From NCBI GenBank assembly GCA_001803235.1, contig MHBL01000063.1, forward strand, positions 1-37,460: DNA of 37,460 nt. Direction: 5' to 3'. Below the pieces are notes generated by a model. It was given only the letters and a program-made list of their open reading frames with translations. It had not been told where the DNA came from and did no database searches. Origin of the DNA: Lentisphaerae bacterium RIFOXYA12_64_32 (GTDB taxonomy: Bacteria; Verrucomicrobiota; Lentisphaeria; Oligosphaerales; YB12-FULL-65-16). The translations under genes were made by a program, and so were the position numbers. This document shows positions 25,577 through 32,776 of the stretch, piece by piece. Each line of letters starts with the position of its first letter. Position 1 is the first letter of the stretch.

Positions 25577-26088
25577 GGGGTGGCCTTCCTCTCCTTCTGG
25601 GGCGCGGGCGCCGCGGGGTGCAGGGCCTGCGCCCGCGTCTGCACCGTGCGCAGGTCGCGCCGTACCTGGTCGTGCACGCGGTAGTGCAACTGCATGGTCG
25701 CGGTCAGCAGAATGCAGGCGCCAACGGCCAGAATGAGAACGAACACGGTCGCAAACCCGCTCTCGCCGCTCCGTACGGCGATCGATCGTGTTGGCCTTCT
25801 TTCGACCCGTGCGGGCAAACGCTGAGAGAGGAGAGGACCATCCATGGACGCCAGGATGCGCCTGTTCGTAGTGGGCTCGCAGCGCGCGGAACGAAGTGGA
25901 GCGCCAAGAGCCCATCCGGCGCATTGCCGCGGACTGGCGTCGGGATGGTGTCTTGCCCGGCGGGCGACCGCCGGGACTGCGACACCACTACGAGCGGGGT
26001 CGCGACCAATGTCTGTCCGCACGAGGGCGTCATGCCGCACGCCCGGACTTGCCCGCATGGGTCGGTTCTTGCGGTCTCGGGTGTTCAT
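25573..26088 (-). CDS. PilX/GspK-like pseudopilin with an in-frame repeat in its leader
   Basis: A 171-residue protein. The recognisable part starts at SGESGFATVFVLILAVGACI (residues 107-126), a prepilin-like junction (Gly111|Phe112) followed by a hydrophobic helix; Glu5 is absent, as in PilX/GspK-type minor pilins. Only about 60 residues follow the junction. ATG 26088 has a strong GGAGG 8 bp upstream, but residues 9-95 are encoded by repeat element C (25803-26064), which ends in 16-bp inverted repeats. So a short ancestral leader seems to have been expanded by an insertion that kept the frame. If cleavage occurs at Gly111, the insert would be removed. An alternative start is ATG 25845. Confidence 0.6.
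   Translation of the reverse strand: MNTRDRKNRPMRASPGVRHDALVRTDIGRDPARSGVAVPAVARRARHHPDASPRQCAGWALGAPLRSARCEPTTNRRILASMDGPLLSQRLPARVERRPTRSIAVRSGESGFATVFVLILAVGACILLTATMQLHYRVHDQVRRDLRTVQTRAQALHPAAPAPQKERKATP
25803..26064. mobile_element. Repeat element C, copy C1, inside a pseudopilin gene
   Basis: A 262-bp unit bounded by CGACCCGTGCGGGCAA and TTGCCCGCATGGGTCG, a 16-bp inverted repeat with one mismatch. Internally it shares long blocks with copy C2 (32254-32508), such as TTCGTAGTGGGCTCGCAG, GAAGTGGAGCGCCAAGAGCC and CCGCCGGGACTGCGACACCA. No transposase is encoded. The element lies in the reading frame of the pilX-like gene. Confidence 0.75.
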
Positions 26089-26112
26089 CGGGTGTACCTC
26101 CGGAGTTCGAGC

Positions 26113-26925
26113 CTACCGTGTCGCCTGACCGGCGCAGGCGACCCAGCGCGCTTCGTGTTGCTGCGTGCCGCCGGCGTGCCGGGAATTCCAGGTCACGGCC
26201 AATACGGCGCTGTCGGCCAGGCCAGGCGTTCTCTCCACGGTGAAGGCACAGGTTGCGTTCGGTGGCAGCGCCACCGACTCGGTTCGGCCGGCACGCGTCA
26301 GGCAGAGCGTGCTGCCGTCGGCGCGGACGCTATCCGTCCCGGCGCTGAACGCGGTTCCGTCCGCGCGCCAGACCGAGGCCTGGGAGGCGTGGACGAAGCT
26401 GCGCCAGTGGTTCCGGACGATCGACAGTTCCTGCACGGCGGCGTCCTGCCGGCCCGCGGCATTGCACGACCCCAGCACTTGGTAGAACATCTGGTAGGCG
26501 CCGCCGATGGCCACCAGGAACAGGGCGCACGCCAGCAGCGTCTCAGTCATTGTGTAGGGGTGGGACCGGTAGGCCCCCCGATGTGAGCCTTCGCCGCGTG
26601 GGTTTGTGACTGACGTGGGGTGGCAGGCGGGCCGTCCCCCGTTCGTAGTTCCGCCTTCAGGGCCTGTCGATTTAATGGAATCCAGAGCCCGCGAGGACGC
26701 GGGCGCTCCATAATTCGTGCTGCATCCGAACTGGAGCGCCCGCGTCCTCGCGGGCTGACTTGGGGTGGCGTGGACTAAATCGACACGCCCTTCAGGCGGT
26801 CCCCCGTCCCGGCGCCACGCGCAACCCGGACCGCGTGAACGCGGAACTACAAGCCTGGGCCACGCTGCGTCTGGGCCTTGGGCAGTGGGCGTTCCGTGCG
26901 TCCGCATCGTCGTTTGCGTCTTCAT
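26113..26925 (-). CDS. PilW/GspJ-like pseudopilin with a repeat-expanded leader
   Basis: A 270-residue frame. The pilin part starts near residue 124 with YTMTETLLACALFLVAIGGA: an aromatic +1 residue, Glu at +5 and a hydrophobic helix, then a beta-rich domain of about 130 residues with two cysteines near the C-terminal end. The start ATG 26925 overlaps the stop of the upstream pseudopilin (ATGA) and has AAGGA upstream, so translation must begin there or be re-initiated. Between start and pilin junction the frame runs through family A repeat A6 and the MITE-like element nested in it, without a stop. Proline instead of glycine precedes the junction, so normal processing is uncertain; it may be a damaged gene. 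Confidence 0.6.
   Translation of the reverse strand: MKTQTTMRTHGTPTAQGPDAAWPRLVVPRSRGPGCAWRRDGGPPEGRVDLVHATPSQPARTRALQFGCSTNYGAPASSRALDSIKSTGPEGGTTNGGRPACHPTSVTNPRGEGSHRGAYRSHPYTMTETLLACALFLVAIGGAYQMFYQVLGSCNAAGRQDAAVQELSIVRNHWRSFVHASQASVWRADGTAFSAGTDSVRADGSTLCLTRAGRTESVALPPNATCAFTVERTPGLADSAVLAVTWNSRHAGGTQQHEARWVACAGQATR
26643..26857. repeat. Family A copy A6, interrupted by a nested element
   Basis: TCGTAGTTCCGCCTTCAGG at the left and TTCAGGCGGTC, then GGACCGCGTGAACGCGGAAC, at the right form a family A repeat when the 135 bp between are removed. The same uninterrupted order is seen in A4 (18917). Confidence 0.75.
26662..26788. mobile_element. Complete MITE-like element with target duplication
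   Basis: 127 bp beginning GCCTGTCGATTTA and ending TAAATCGACACGC (13-bp terminal inverted repeats, one mismatch). It is flanked by the direct repeat CCTTCAGG at 26654-26661 and 26789-26796. The interior is a hairpin with perfect 25-bp arms (AGCCCGCGAGGACGCGGGCG + CTCCA and complement). Element plus duplication is 135 bp, 45 codons, so the surrounding frame is preserved. No transposase is encoded. Confidence 0.75.
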
Positions 26926-27296
26926 GAGAGGGGTATCCTTACGCTGACCGGGGTTTTTCCGTCCCGCCGCTGGATCCAAACCGTGACCGCAGTGCCCGAC
27001 ACCTCACATCGCGTCGTCAGGTCCTGCTGTGACCGCGCCGGCAGGGCTGCGAACTCCGCAGCCACGATCTGCCTGACCGTGTCCGCGGTGTAGGCGGGTT
27101 GCGCGGCCAGGCGCTCGACGACGTTGTCCAGCACCTGCACGGCCACGCGTTCCTGCCCGAACCGGTGCTGCATATCGCGGCACAGGTTCAGCCCGGAAAA
27201 TGCCGCCGAAGCGGTCATGCCGAGGAGTCCGAGCGCAAACACGACTTCAACCAGATTGAAGGCGGCCTGCCGGACGTTCTCTTGTCGAGTGTTCAT
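26922..27296 (-). CDS. Type II/IV pseudopilin (GspI/PilV-like)
   Basis: A 124-residue pseudopilin: MNTRQENVRQA, then the processing junction A|FNLVE with Glu at +5, then the hydrophobic helix VVFALGLLGMTASAAF and a short globular domain of about 90 residues. Alanine at -1 is tolerated by prepilin peptidases. Its leader is of normal length, unlike its two neighbours. ATG at 27296 is preceded by GGAGTTCCCGAG. It overlaps the next gene by 4 bp. Its small size suggests a minor tip pseudopilin of the I/V type. Confidence 0.85.
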   Translation of the reverse strand: MNTRQENVRQAAFNLVEVVFALGLLGMTASAAFSGLNLCRDMQHRFGQERVAVQVLDNVVERLAAQPAYTADTVRQIVAAEFAALPARSQQDLTTRCEVSGTAVTVWIQRRDGKTPVSVRIPLS

Positions 27297-27381
27297 CTCG
27301 GGAACTCCTGTCGTACGTACCGGTTCCATCGCTGTCAGCCCGGTTGCTTTGGCGACGCAGTGACTCCGTGACTCAGTGACG

Positions 27382-27419
27382 CCTGACCCCTGACCCCTGA
27401 CCCCTGAACCCTGACCCCT
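27382..27419. repeat. 7-bp tandem repeat
   Basis: Five successive CCTGACC-type units (one CCTGAAC) lie between the ATPase stop and the pseudopilin start, inside the operon. Slippage here could alter spacing between cistrons. Confidence 0.8.
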
Positions 27420-28471
27420 CACAACAGATACACATCCTTCTCGTGGATCCGGCCTTGCGACGCGAGTTGTTGCGCGGCGGCGGTCAGGTCGGCGCCGGGG
27501 ATGGCGGCGACGCGGCGTCGCAAATCGGCCAGGCCCGGGTTGGCGGTGATCACGTCGCGCCACTCGTCGGTGGCGCGGAGGAGCGCGGCCACCGGGACCT
27601 GGCCCGTGCCGTCGCGGCGCTGCACGAGGCGCTGCGACACGACCCCGGCTACGGCGGCGGCGATCAGGAACGGCTCGAAGCCCAGGTGCAGGAGTCGGCC
27701 GTAGACGGCAGGAATGTCGCCAGCGTGGAACGTGGTGATGACGCGGTGCCCGGTCAGTGCCGCATCGAGCGCGACGCGGACGATGTCCTTGTCGCGCATT
27801 TCGCCGATCACGAGTGTCTTCACGTCGTGGCGCAGGGCGGCGCGCAGCGCTTCGGGATAGCCCCAGTCCTCGCCGGCGCGAGTGACCTGGACCTGCGAGA
27901 TGTGCTCGATGGCGCGCTCGATCGGGTCCTCGATGGTGATGAGCGTGGCTGGGTCGTGCCCGCCCTGGAGCAGTTCGTGGATCATGGCGTAGATGGTCGT
28001 GGTCTTCCCCGAGCCGGTCGGGCCGGTCAGGATCAGCATGCCGGTCGGGCGCGCGAGCAGCTCGCGCAGGGCGTGCAGGACGGCATCCTCGAACCCGAGG
28101 CCGTCGAGCGAGAGGCTGCTTGCCTGCTGGTGCAGAATGCGCAGCGTGATGCGTTCGCCGTGGTGCGTCGGGAGGCTGGCGGCGCGCAGTTCGGCGTCCG
28201 GGTAGCCGGCCACGCCGTGAATGGCGCCGTCCTGGGCCACACTGGAGCGGTACGTGAGCAGCCCGGCGAGCACTTTCAGGCGCGCAATGCATTGGGTTCC
28301 ATAGTCGTGCGGCACGGTCCCCACGTCATCCTGGTGTCCGTCCGTCTTGAAGCGGATGGCCACGGATGCCTTGCGCGGCAACCAGTAGATGTCGCTGGCC
28401 CCGCGACTGAGGGCGTCGCGCAGGATCGCGTCCACGAACTCGTGCGGCGGTTTGTTCTGGTAGTCGGTCAT
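27419..28471 (-). CDS. GspE/PilB-type secretion ATPase, short form
   Basis: A 350-residue ATPase. It begins directly with the N2-type domain (SRGASDIYWLP at 22-32) and has Walker A GPTGSGKTTT (150-159), the Asp box LITIEDPIE (177-185), Walker B LVIGEMRD (220-227) and the His box TGHRVITTFHA (240-250). It lacks the N1 domain of GspE/PilB and the C4 zinc module, so its architecture is nearer to PilT-size enzymes. GEMRD in place of GExRD is the normal variant. ATG 28471 follows AGGAG; the frame is open to 28747 inside the upstream gene. It powers pseudopilus assembly or retraction together with the GspF proteins. Confidence 0.92.
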   Translation of the reverse strand: MTDYQNKPPHEFVDAILRDALSRGASDIYWLPRKASVAIRFKTDGHQDDVGTVPHDYGTQCIARLKVLAGLLTYRSSVAQDGAIHGVAGYPDAELRAASLPTHHGERITLRILHQQASSLSLDGLGFEDAVLHALRELLARPTGMLILTGPTGSGKTTTIYAMIHELLQGGHDPATLITIEDPIERAIEHISQVQVTRAGEDWGYPEALRAALRHDVKTLVIGEMRDKDIVRVALDAALTGHRVITTFHAGDIPAVYGRLLHLGFEPFLIAAAVAGVVSQRLVQRRDGTGQVPVAALLRATDEWRDVITANPGLADLRRRVAAIPGADLTAAAQQLASQGRIHEKDVYLL

Positions 28472-28482
28472 TGCCGTCACTC

Positions 28483-29625
28483 CTAGAACTCGAAACAGAA
28501 CCCTGCCAGATGCGTCAGCGGCTGCCAGACGGCGAACACCAGGGCGGCGACCAACGCGCTGTTCAGGCACGTCATACAGGGTTCGAGCCAGAAACTGACG
28601 CGGCTGATTCGCCTCTCGACCTCTGCCGCGAGCCAGTCGCGCAGCAGCATGAAACCCGAGAAGGGGTCTTGTCGGGCGGCGGCGTTGCGCAGGATCCAGT
28701 TCTCGAACGGCGTACCGATGCCGGCCGCCTCCCACGCCGCGGCCCACGGCTCGCCGTGTTCCACGGCGGCGATGCAGGCGGCCAGGCGTTTCCGGAGATG
28801 CGGGCTGCGGCTGGACTGATGGCCGAGCCGCAGCGCCCCGAGCAGATCGCCGTTCCCCGCCGTGGCGGCACTGAGCGTGTCGGCCAGTTCGAGCCGCGCG
28901 ATTTGGCGCCGGACGGGGCCGACGACCGGCATTGTTTCCCAGAACCAGGCCCAGGCGTTCCCGAGCGCGGGGAAGCAGTGCGCGAGGGCGTAGGCGACGA
29001 TGAAGGCCAGCGTCCCCCAGAACAGGAGGTCGAAACCCGTCGCTATGGGGTGGATGTGCATGCCCAGCAACTCGCTGTGACCGGTCAGGAAGTCCAGCAA
29101 CCGGCCGGCCGTTTCTGGCGCACCGAGGAGCACCTCAAAAACGCGTCGCATTTTGGGGAAGATGAAGACGATAAGGAACCCCGTAATGGCCAGCAGGACA
29201 ACCAGTTCGACGAGCGGGAAGGTCAGGGCTTCCTTCACGCGGGTCCGAATGCGGACGCGTCGCTCAATGCCCTTGGCCAGCGCCGGCAGCACGATGGGCA
29301 GTTGCCCGCGTGCTTCGGCGGCGCGCACGGCCGGTACGATGTGCGGCGGCAGGAACCGGCCGGCGTGGCGTTCGAGGGCGTCGGCCAGGGGTACGCCGGC
29401 CTCGATGTCCTGGGCCAACGCCAGCAGGATTCGCGCCGGCTTGCCACCCTGGAGGCGTTCGCTTTCCGCGGCGCCGCGCAACGTCAGTGCCAGCGGCAGT
29501 TTGTGCTTCATGGCGCGACAGAGCGCGCCTGCGACCACGTTCGGGACGGTCAGCCGGCCATGAACAGCCTGGATTTCTTCCAGGGGCAGGAAACAGTCGA
29601 GGATGTTGGCGAAGGTGTTGCGCAT
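28483..29625 (-). CDS. GspF/PilC-type inner-membrane platform protein (second copy)
   Basis: A 380-residue T2SF protein. The first cytoplasmic repeat covers about residues 38-130 (ALAQDIEAGVPLADALERH, then RAAEARGQLPIVLPALA), followed by a helix near 137-157 (FPLVELVVLLAITGFLIVFI). A second helix pair is near 200-225. The second repeat (250-335) is degenerate, lacking the E-x-G-x-L core, and a last helix is near 355-372. It ends 11 bp before the ATPase start and begins 4 bp after the first GspF gene. Divergence between the copies suggests they are not redundant. Confidence 0.87.
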   Translation of the reverse strand: MRNTFANILDCFLPLEEIQAVHGRLTVPNVVAGALCRAMKHKLPLALTLRGAAESERLQGGKPARILLALAQDIEAGVPLADALERHAGRFLPPHIVPAVRAAEARGQLPIVLPALAKGIERRVRIRTRVKEALTFPLVELVVLLAITGFLIVFIFPKMRRVFEVLLGAPETAGRLLDFLTGHSELLGMHIHPIATGFDLLFWGTLAFIVAYALAHCFPALGNAWAWFWETMPVVGPVRRQIARLELADTLSAATAGNGDLLGALRLGHQSSRSPHLRKRLAACIAAVEHGEPWAAAWEAAGIGTPFENWILRNAAARQDPFSGFMLLRDWLAAEVERRISRVSFWLEPCMTCLNSALVAALVFAVWQPLTHLAGFCFEF

Positions 29626-29629
29626 GTGA

Positions 29630-30679
29630 TCACCCCATGACGTGCAACCAGCGGTCCAGTTCGATGAGCGGCATGAACATGGCCAAGACCACGGCGCCGA
29701 CGAGCAGGGCCATGGCGGTGCAGGCGACGCTGCCCCAGACCGCTGCGCAGCGCACGGTTGCCGTGTTGGCCCTCTCCGTGAACGCCTCGCGCACCTGCTC
29801 GAGTTCGCCGGGCAGTTCGTTTTCCGGGAAGTGCGCCAGGCAACTGAGCAGCAGCGGATCGAGGCCGTGGGCTGCCTCGACGCGACGGCCGATGGGCGCG
29901 CCGCTGCGAACCGCGGCGGCGAGTTCGCGCAGGGCGCGCCCCACGCCGGGACTATCGGTCAGGTCCGCCGCGGTGCTCAGCGCCTGATCGAGCGGCGTCT
30001 GATGCCGCACCAGGACCGCGAGGATGCCGCTGGCCCGCGCCATGTCGTGGTTGGCGAAAATGCGCTGGGCTCCGGGCAGGGCGCGAATGCAGCGGCGCAG
30101 CGGGTCGTTGCTGCCGGGCCGCGCCGCGAAGACCCAGATCACCGCGCCGACCGCCGTCAGGTACACCGCCACGCAACCCCACCAGTACGCCTTGACCCAG
30201 TCGGCGGCGGCGAACAGCAGCCCGGACAGGGCCGGCACTCCGTTCTCGTACATGTCCTGCACCGTGGCGGCCAATTCCGGGAACAGGAACCGCAGCACCA
30301 GCAGCAGAACCGCGACCGCCATGGACACCGTCAGCACCGGGTACGCGGCGACCTCCTTGACGCGGGTCCGCAGTGCGTGTTCCAGCCGTGCGATGCGCGC
30401 GATCTCCGTCAGCACTTCGCCCAGGGTGCCGGACCGCTCGCCGGCGCGCAGGAGCTGCACGTGGAACGTGTCGAAGCATCGGCCGTGTCGGGCGACGGCG
30501 TCCGACAGGGGCAGGCCGTGCGCCACGTCGTCAGCCAGTTGCTGTACGACGTGAGCGAACGCGGGGTTGCGGCAGTTTCCCGCCAGGCCCGCCAGGCTGT
30601 CGGGCAACGGCATGTTGGCCCGGACCAGCAGTGCGAGCTGGTGGAAGAACTCGATCAGTTCATCGGCCTTGGGTTTCAT
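29630..30679 (-). CDS. GspF/PilC-type inner-membrane platform protein (first copy)
   Basis: A 349-residue protein with the standard T2SF layout. The first repeat (10-105) has LALLVRANMPLPDSLAGLA, GLPLSDAV and LLRAGERSGTLGEVL (the E-x-G-x-L signature). Helices follow at about 115-140 and 165-195. The second repeat (215-300) has GILAVLVRHQTPLDQAL and the last helix is near 320-343. ATG 30679 begins within the end of the anti-sigma gene (20-bp overlap), so expression is coupled. It is the most typical of the three GspF proteins here. Confidence 0.9.
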   Translation of the reverse strand: MKPKADELIEFFHQLALLVRANMPLPDSLAGLAGNCRNPAFAHVVQQLADDVAHGLPLSDAVARHGRCFDTFHVQLLRAGERSGTLGEVLTEIARIARLEHALRTRVKEVAAYPVLTVSMAVAVLLLVLRFLFPELAATVQDMYENGVPALSGLLFAAADWVKAYWWGCVAVYLTAVGAVIWVFAARPGSNDPLRRCIRALPGAQRIFANHDMARASGILAVLVRHQTPLDQALSTAADLTDSPGVGRALRELAAAVRSGAPIGRRVEAAHGLDPLLLSCLAHFPENELPGELEQVREAFTERANTATVRCAAVWGSVACTAMALLVGAVVLAMFMPLIELDRWLHVMG

Positions 30680-31622
30680 GGGCAGTGGCCCTCTCCAGTC
30701 TCTGATCCAACGTGCGGTCCCCGCGGGTCTCAATCGTCCGCGCCGGCAGGAACAAGGCGACGACCATGACGCCGACCAGCACGGGCGACACGACGGCGGT
30801 CACGGCGCCCACGGGCAGGCGCGGCAGGGTGGTGAAGGCCAGGCGCGGCGCGCGGTCCGCGGGCCCGGTCCGCTGCAGGCTGAGCCGGAGGAAGACGGGC
30901 AGCAGGACCAGCAGCGTGCCTGCCACGGCCAGCGGCAGCCAGTTCGCCTGCAGGAAGTTTCCCGATGCAATGACCAGGCGGGTGGCGGCGGGCAGGGGCT
31001 GGTTGGGCAGCAGTTCGGCGTAGACCCGCTCAGCCATGGCGGCGCCGCCGGCCCACAGCGGACCAACCAGGATGAGCGAGGGGAGGAACAGCATGAAGGC
31101 GTTGCGCAGTTCCAGTGCGCCGCGGATGTACCACGGCAGTACCGGCGTCTCGGGGCGAGGCACGGCGACCGTCTGGAGCACCGTTCGGCGTGTCGCTTCG
31201 CGCAGGACGATGTCGCGCAGCCCCGGTGTCGGCGGCGGGCACGGTTCCTGGCGCAACGCGCCGGCCACCTGGCGGATGGTCTGGCGCAGTGCTTCCACGT
31301 CCTGGCAGAGTCGCGCGTCGCGGCGCAGTTGCCGTGCGACCTTCGCATGTTCGTCGTCGGCGAGTTCGTCGACCGCGAACCGGACGAGTCGCTCGCCGGC
31401 CGCGTCGTCCGCCTGGACGAAGACGGGGCTGGTCGTACGCAGTTCGCAGGCCTCGGCGTGCAGTGCGACCGTGAGCATGCCGGTCGCCGCCTGGATCTCG
31501 TGCAGCGCCTGACGCGCGGCCGGATCGCGGGCGAGCAGCGCTTCCACGTCGGCGCGTTCGGCGGGGGCGAGTTCGCCCAGGGCGTAACTGGTGAGCGTCG
31601 GGTTGTCGCGGTGGTCGGTCAT
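30660..31622 (-). CDS. Membrane anti-sigma-factor-like protein
   Basis: A 320-residue protein coupled to the sigma gene by an ATGA overlap (31619-31622). The N-terminal half holds two tandem helical modules: LTSYALGELAPAERADVEAL (10-29) and LVRFAVDELADDEHAKVARQ (79-98). Both resemble the sigma-binding segment of anti-sigma factors; no zinc HxxxCxxC motif is present. Three membrane helices follow (about 175-197, 228-246 and 270-293). A role as sigma inhibitor in the inner membrane is inferred from position and N-terminus; a stimulus from the secretion machine would be a natural release signal. Confidence 0.75.
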   Translation of the reverse strand: MTDHRDNPTLTSYALGELAPAERADVEALLARDPAARQALHEIQAATGMLTVALHAEACELRTTSPVFVQADDAAGERLVRFAVDELADDEHAKVARQLRRDARLCQDVEALRQTIRQVAGALRQEPCPPPTPGLRDIVLREATRRTVLQTVAVPRPETPVLPWYIRGALELRNAFMLFLPSLILVGPLWAGGAAMAERVYAELLPNQPLPAATRLVIASGNFLQANWLPLAVAGTLLVLLPVFLRLSLQRTGPADRAPRLAFTTLPRLPVGAVTAVVSPVLVGVMVVALFLPARTIETRGDRTLDQRLERATAHETQGR

Positions 31623-32164
31623 GATGTTGCCTCCGACCCCTGCGGTGGGTCGTCGTCCCGCAGGAGGCGTTCGCGCAGCGTGCGCACGGCCGTGTGGATG
31701 ATGAACCCGACGTTGGTCACGGTCAGGCCGGTGACATCGCTGATTTCTTTGTAGCTGAGTTCTTCCTGGAACTTGAGTCGCAGCACTTCCTGCTGGCGCG
31801 CCGGCAGCGAACCGATGAGCTGCAGCACGCGCCGGGTCGAGTCCTGCGTCTCGGCGACGTCCGCGGGCGAGGCGGCGGTATCCGTGGGCTGGGCGGTGTC
31901 GGTCGGCTCGAACGGTTGCGCGCGGCGCTCGTGGCGCAGAATCTCCAGGGCGCGGTTGCGGCAGACTTTGAACAGCCAGGGGCGCAGGTAGGGCTCGACC
32001 TCGTCGCGACGTTGCCGGCACAGGCGCAGGAACGTGTCCTGGACGATGTCGCGCGCCCGGTGCAGGTCGCCGGTGAAACGGACCGCGTAGCGCAACAACG
32101 GACCTTCGTACTCGGCCAGGGTGGCCCCGATCCAGTCCGTGTAGTGCTGGTGCTCGCTGTTCAC
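31619..32164 (-). CDS. ECF-type RNA polymerase sigma factor
   Basis: A 181-residue sigma-70 family ECF factor. Region 2 is LLRYAVRFTGDLHRARDIVQ-DTFLRL (24-50), with the YLRPWLFKVCRNRALEILRH segment after it. Region 4 is LPARQQEVLRLKFQEELSYK through EISDVTGLTVTNVGFIIHTA (about 120-165), a clear helix-turn-helix. It is the first gene of the operon and probably directs its transcription, held in check by the overlapping downstream membrane protein. I cannot identify its target promoter by eye. The ribosome site upstream of ATG 32164 is weak. Confidence 0.92.
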   Translation of the reverse strand: MNSEHQHYTDWIGATLAEYEGPLLRYAVRFTGDLHRARDIVQDTFLRLCRQRRDEVEPYLRPWLFKVCRNRALEILRHERRAQPFEPTDTAQPTDTAASPADVAETQDSTRRVLQLIGSLPARQQEVLRLKFQEELSYKEISDVTGLTVTNVGFIIHTAVRTLRERLLRDDDPPQGSEATS

Positions 32165-32253
32165 GGTTCCCGCCCTGTGGTTCAGGCACGCTTCTACCGC
32201 TTACAATGCACCAACACAGGGTTTCTTAGAAGGGCTGCAATGTTTTTTCGGGC

Positions 32254-32508
32254 TGGACGGGTAAATCCTGAGAGCGAAAAGGCCCTGCCATGGACGCGAG
32301 GCTACGCATGTTCGTAGTGGGCTCGCAGTGCGCGGAGCGAAGTGGAGCGCCAAGAGCCCATCCGGCGTGTCACGGCGAAGTCTCGCAACGAAGTCGGACG
32401 TGTTGTGGCGGCGTGGCGTGGGGATGGTGTCTTGCCCGGCGGACGACCGCCGGGACTGCGACACCACTACGAACGGTGCCGTAGCCGGATTTACCCGCAC
32501 AGGTCGAG
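32254..32508. mobile_element. Repeat element C, copy C2
   Basis: About 255 bp bounded by CGGGTAAATCC and GGATTTACCCG (perfect 11-bp inverted repeats, left one at 32258). The interior matches C1 in long blocks but has a different middle (AGTCTCGCAACGAAGTCGGA region). The sequence TTTCGGGCTGG occurs on both sides (near 32246 and 32512) and may mark the insertion site. It lies in the 612-bp gap 32165-32776 upstream of the sigma gene. Confidence 0.7.
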
Positions 32509-32680
32509 CTCTTTCGGGCTGGGCGGGGGAAGCTCAGAGCACGGAGCACGGAGGGCGGAGTCCGGGCACGGCGGAAGTAGAGCAAGGCTCCGGCCTTGCT
32601 GTCGCACCCTGCAGCGCAACGTACCTGCGAGGAATCGGCAAGGCTGGAGCCATGCCCTACTATGGATCTCCGGAAAAGGG

Positions 32681-32740
32681 ACTCGGGCCGGGACGGCCCC
32701 GAGGCACCCTGCTGCGGTCCCGGAGGTCCCGCGCCACTGG
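32681..32740. repeat. Family B repeat, copy B4
   Basis: CGGGCCGGGACGGCCCCGAG and CTGCGGTCCCGGAGGTCCCG followed by CGCCACTG, the right half of the family. The remainder of the gap (32509-32680) shows no gene. Confidence 0.75.
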
Positions 32741-32776
32741 GGTCGCGCTACGGGGCCCGCACTGCGTGCCGACACC

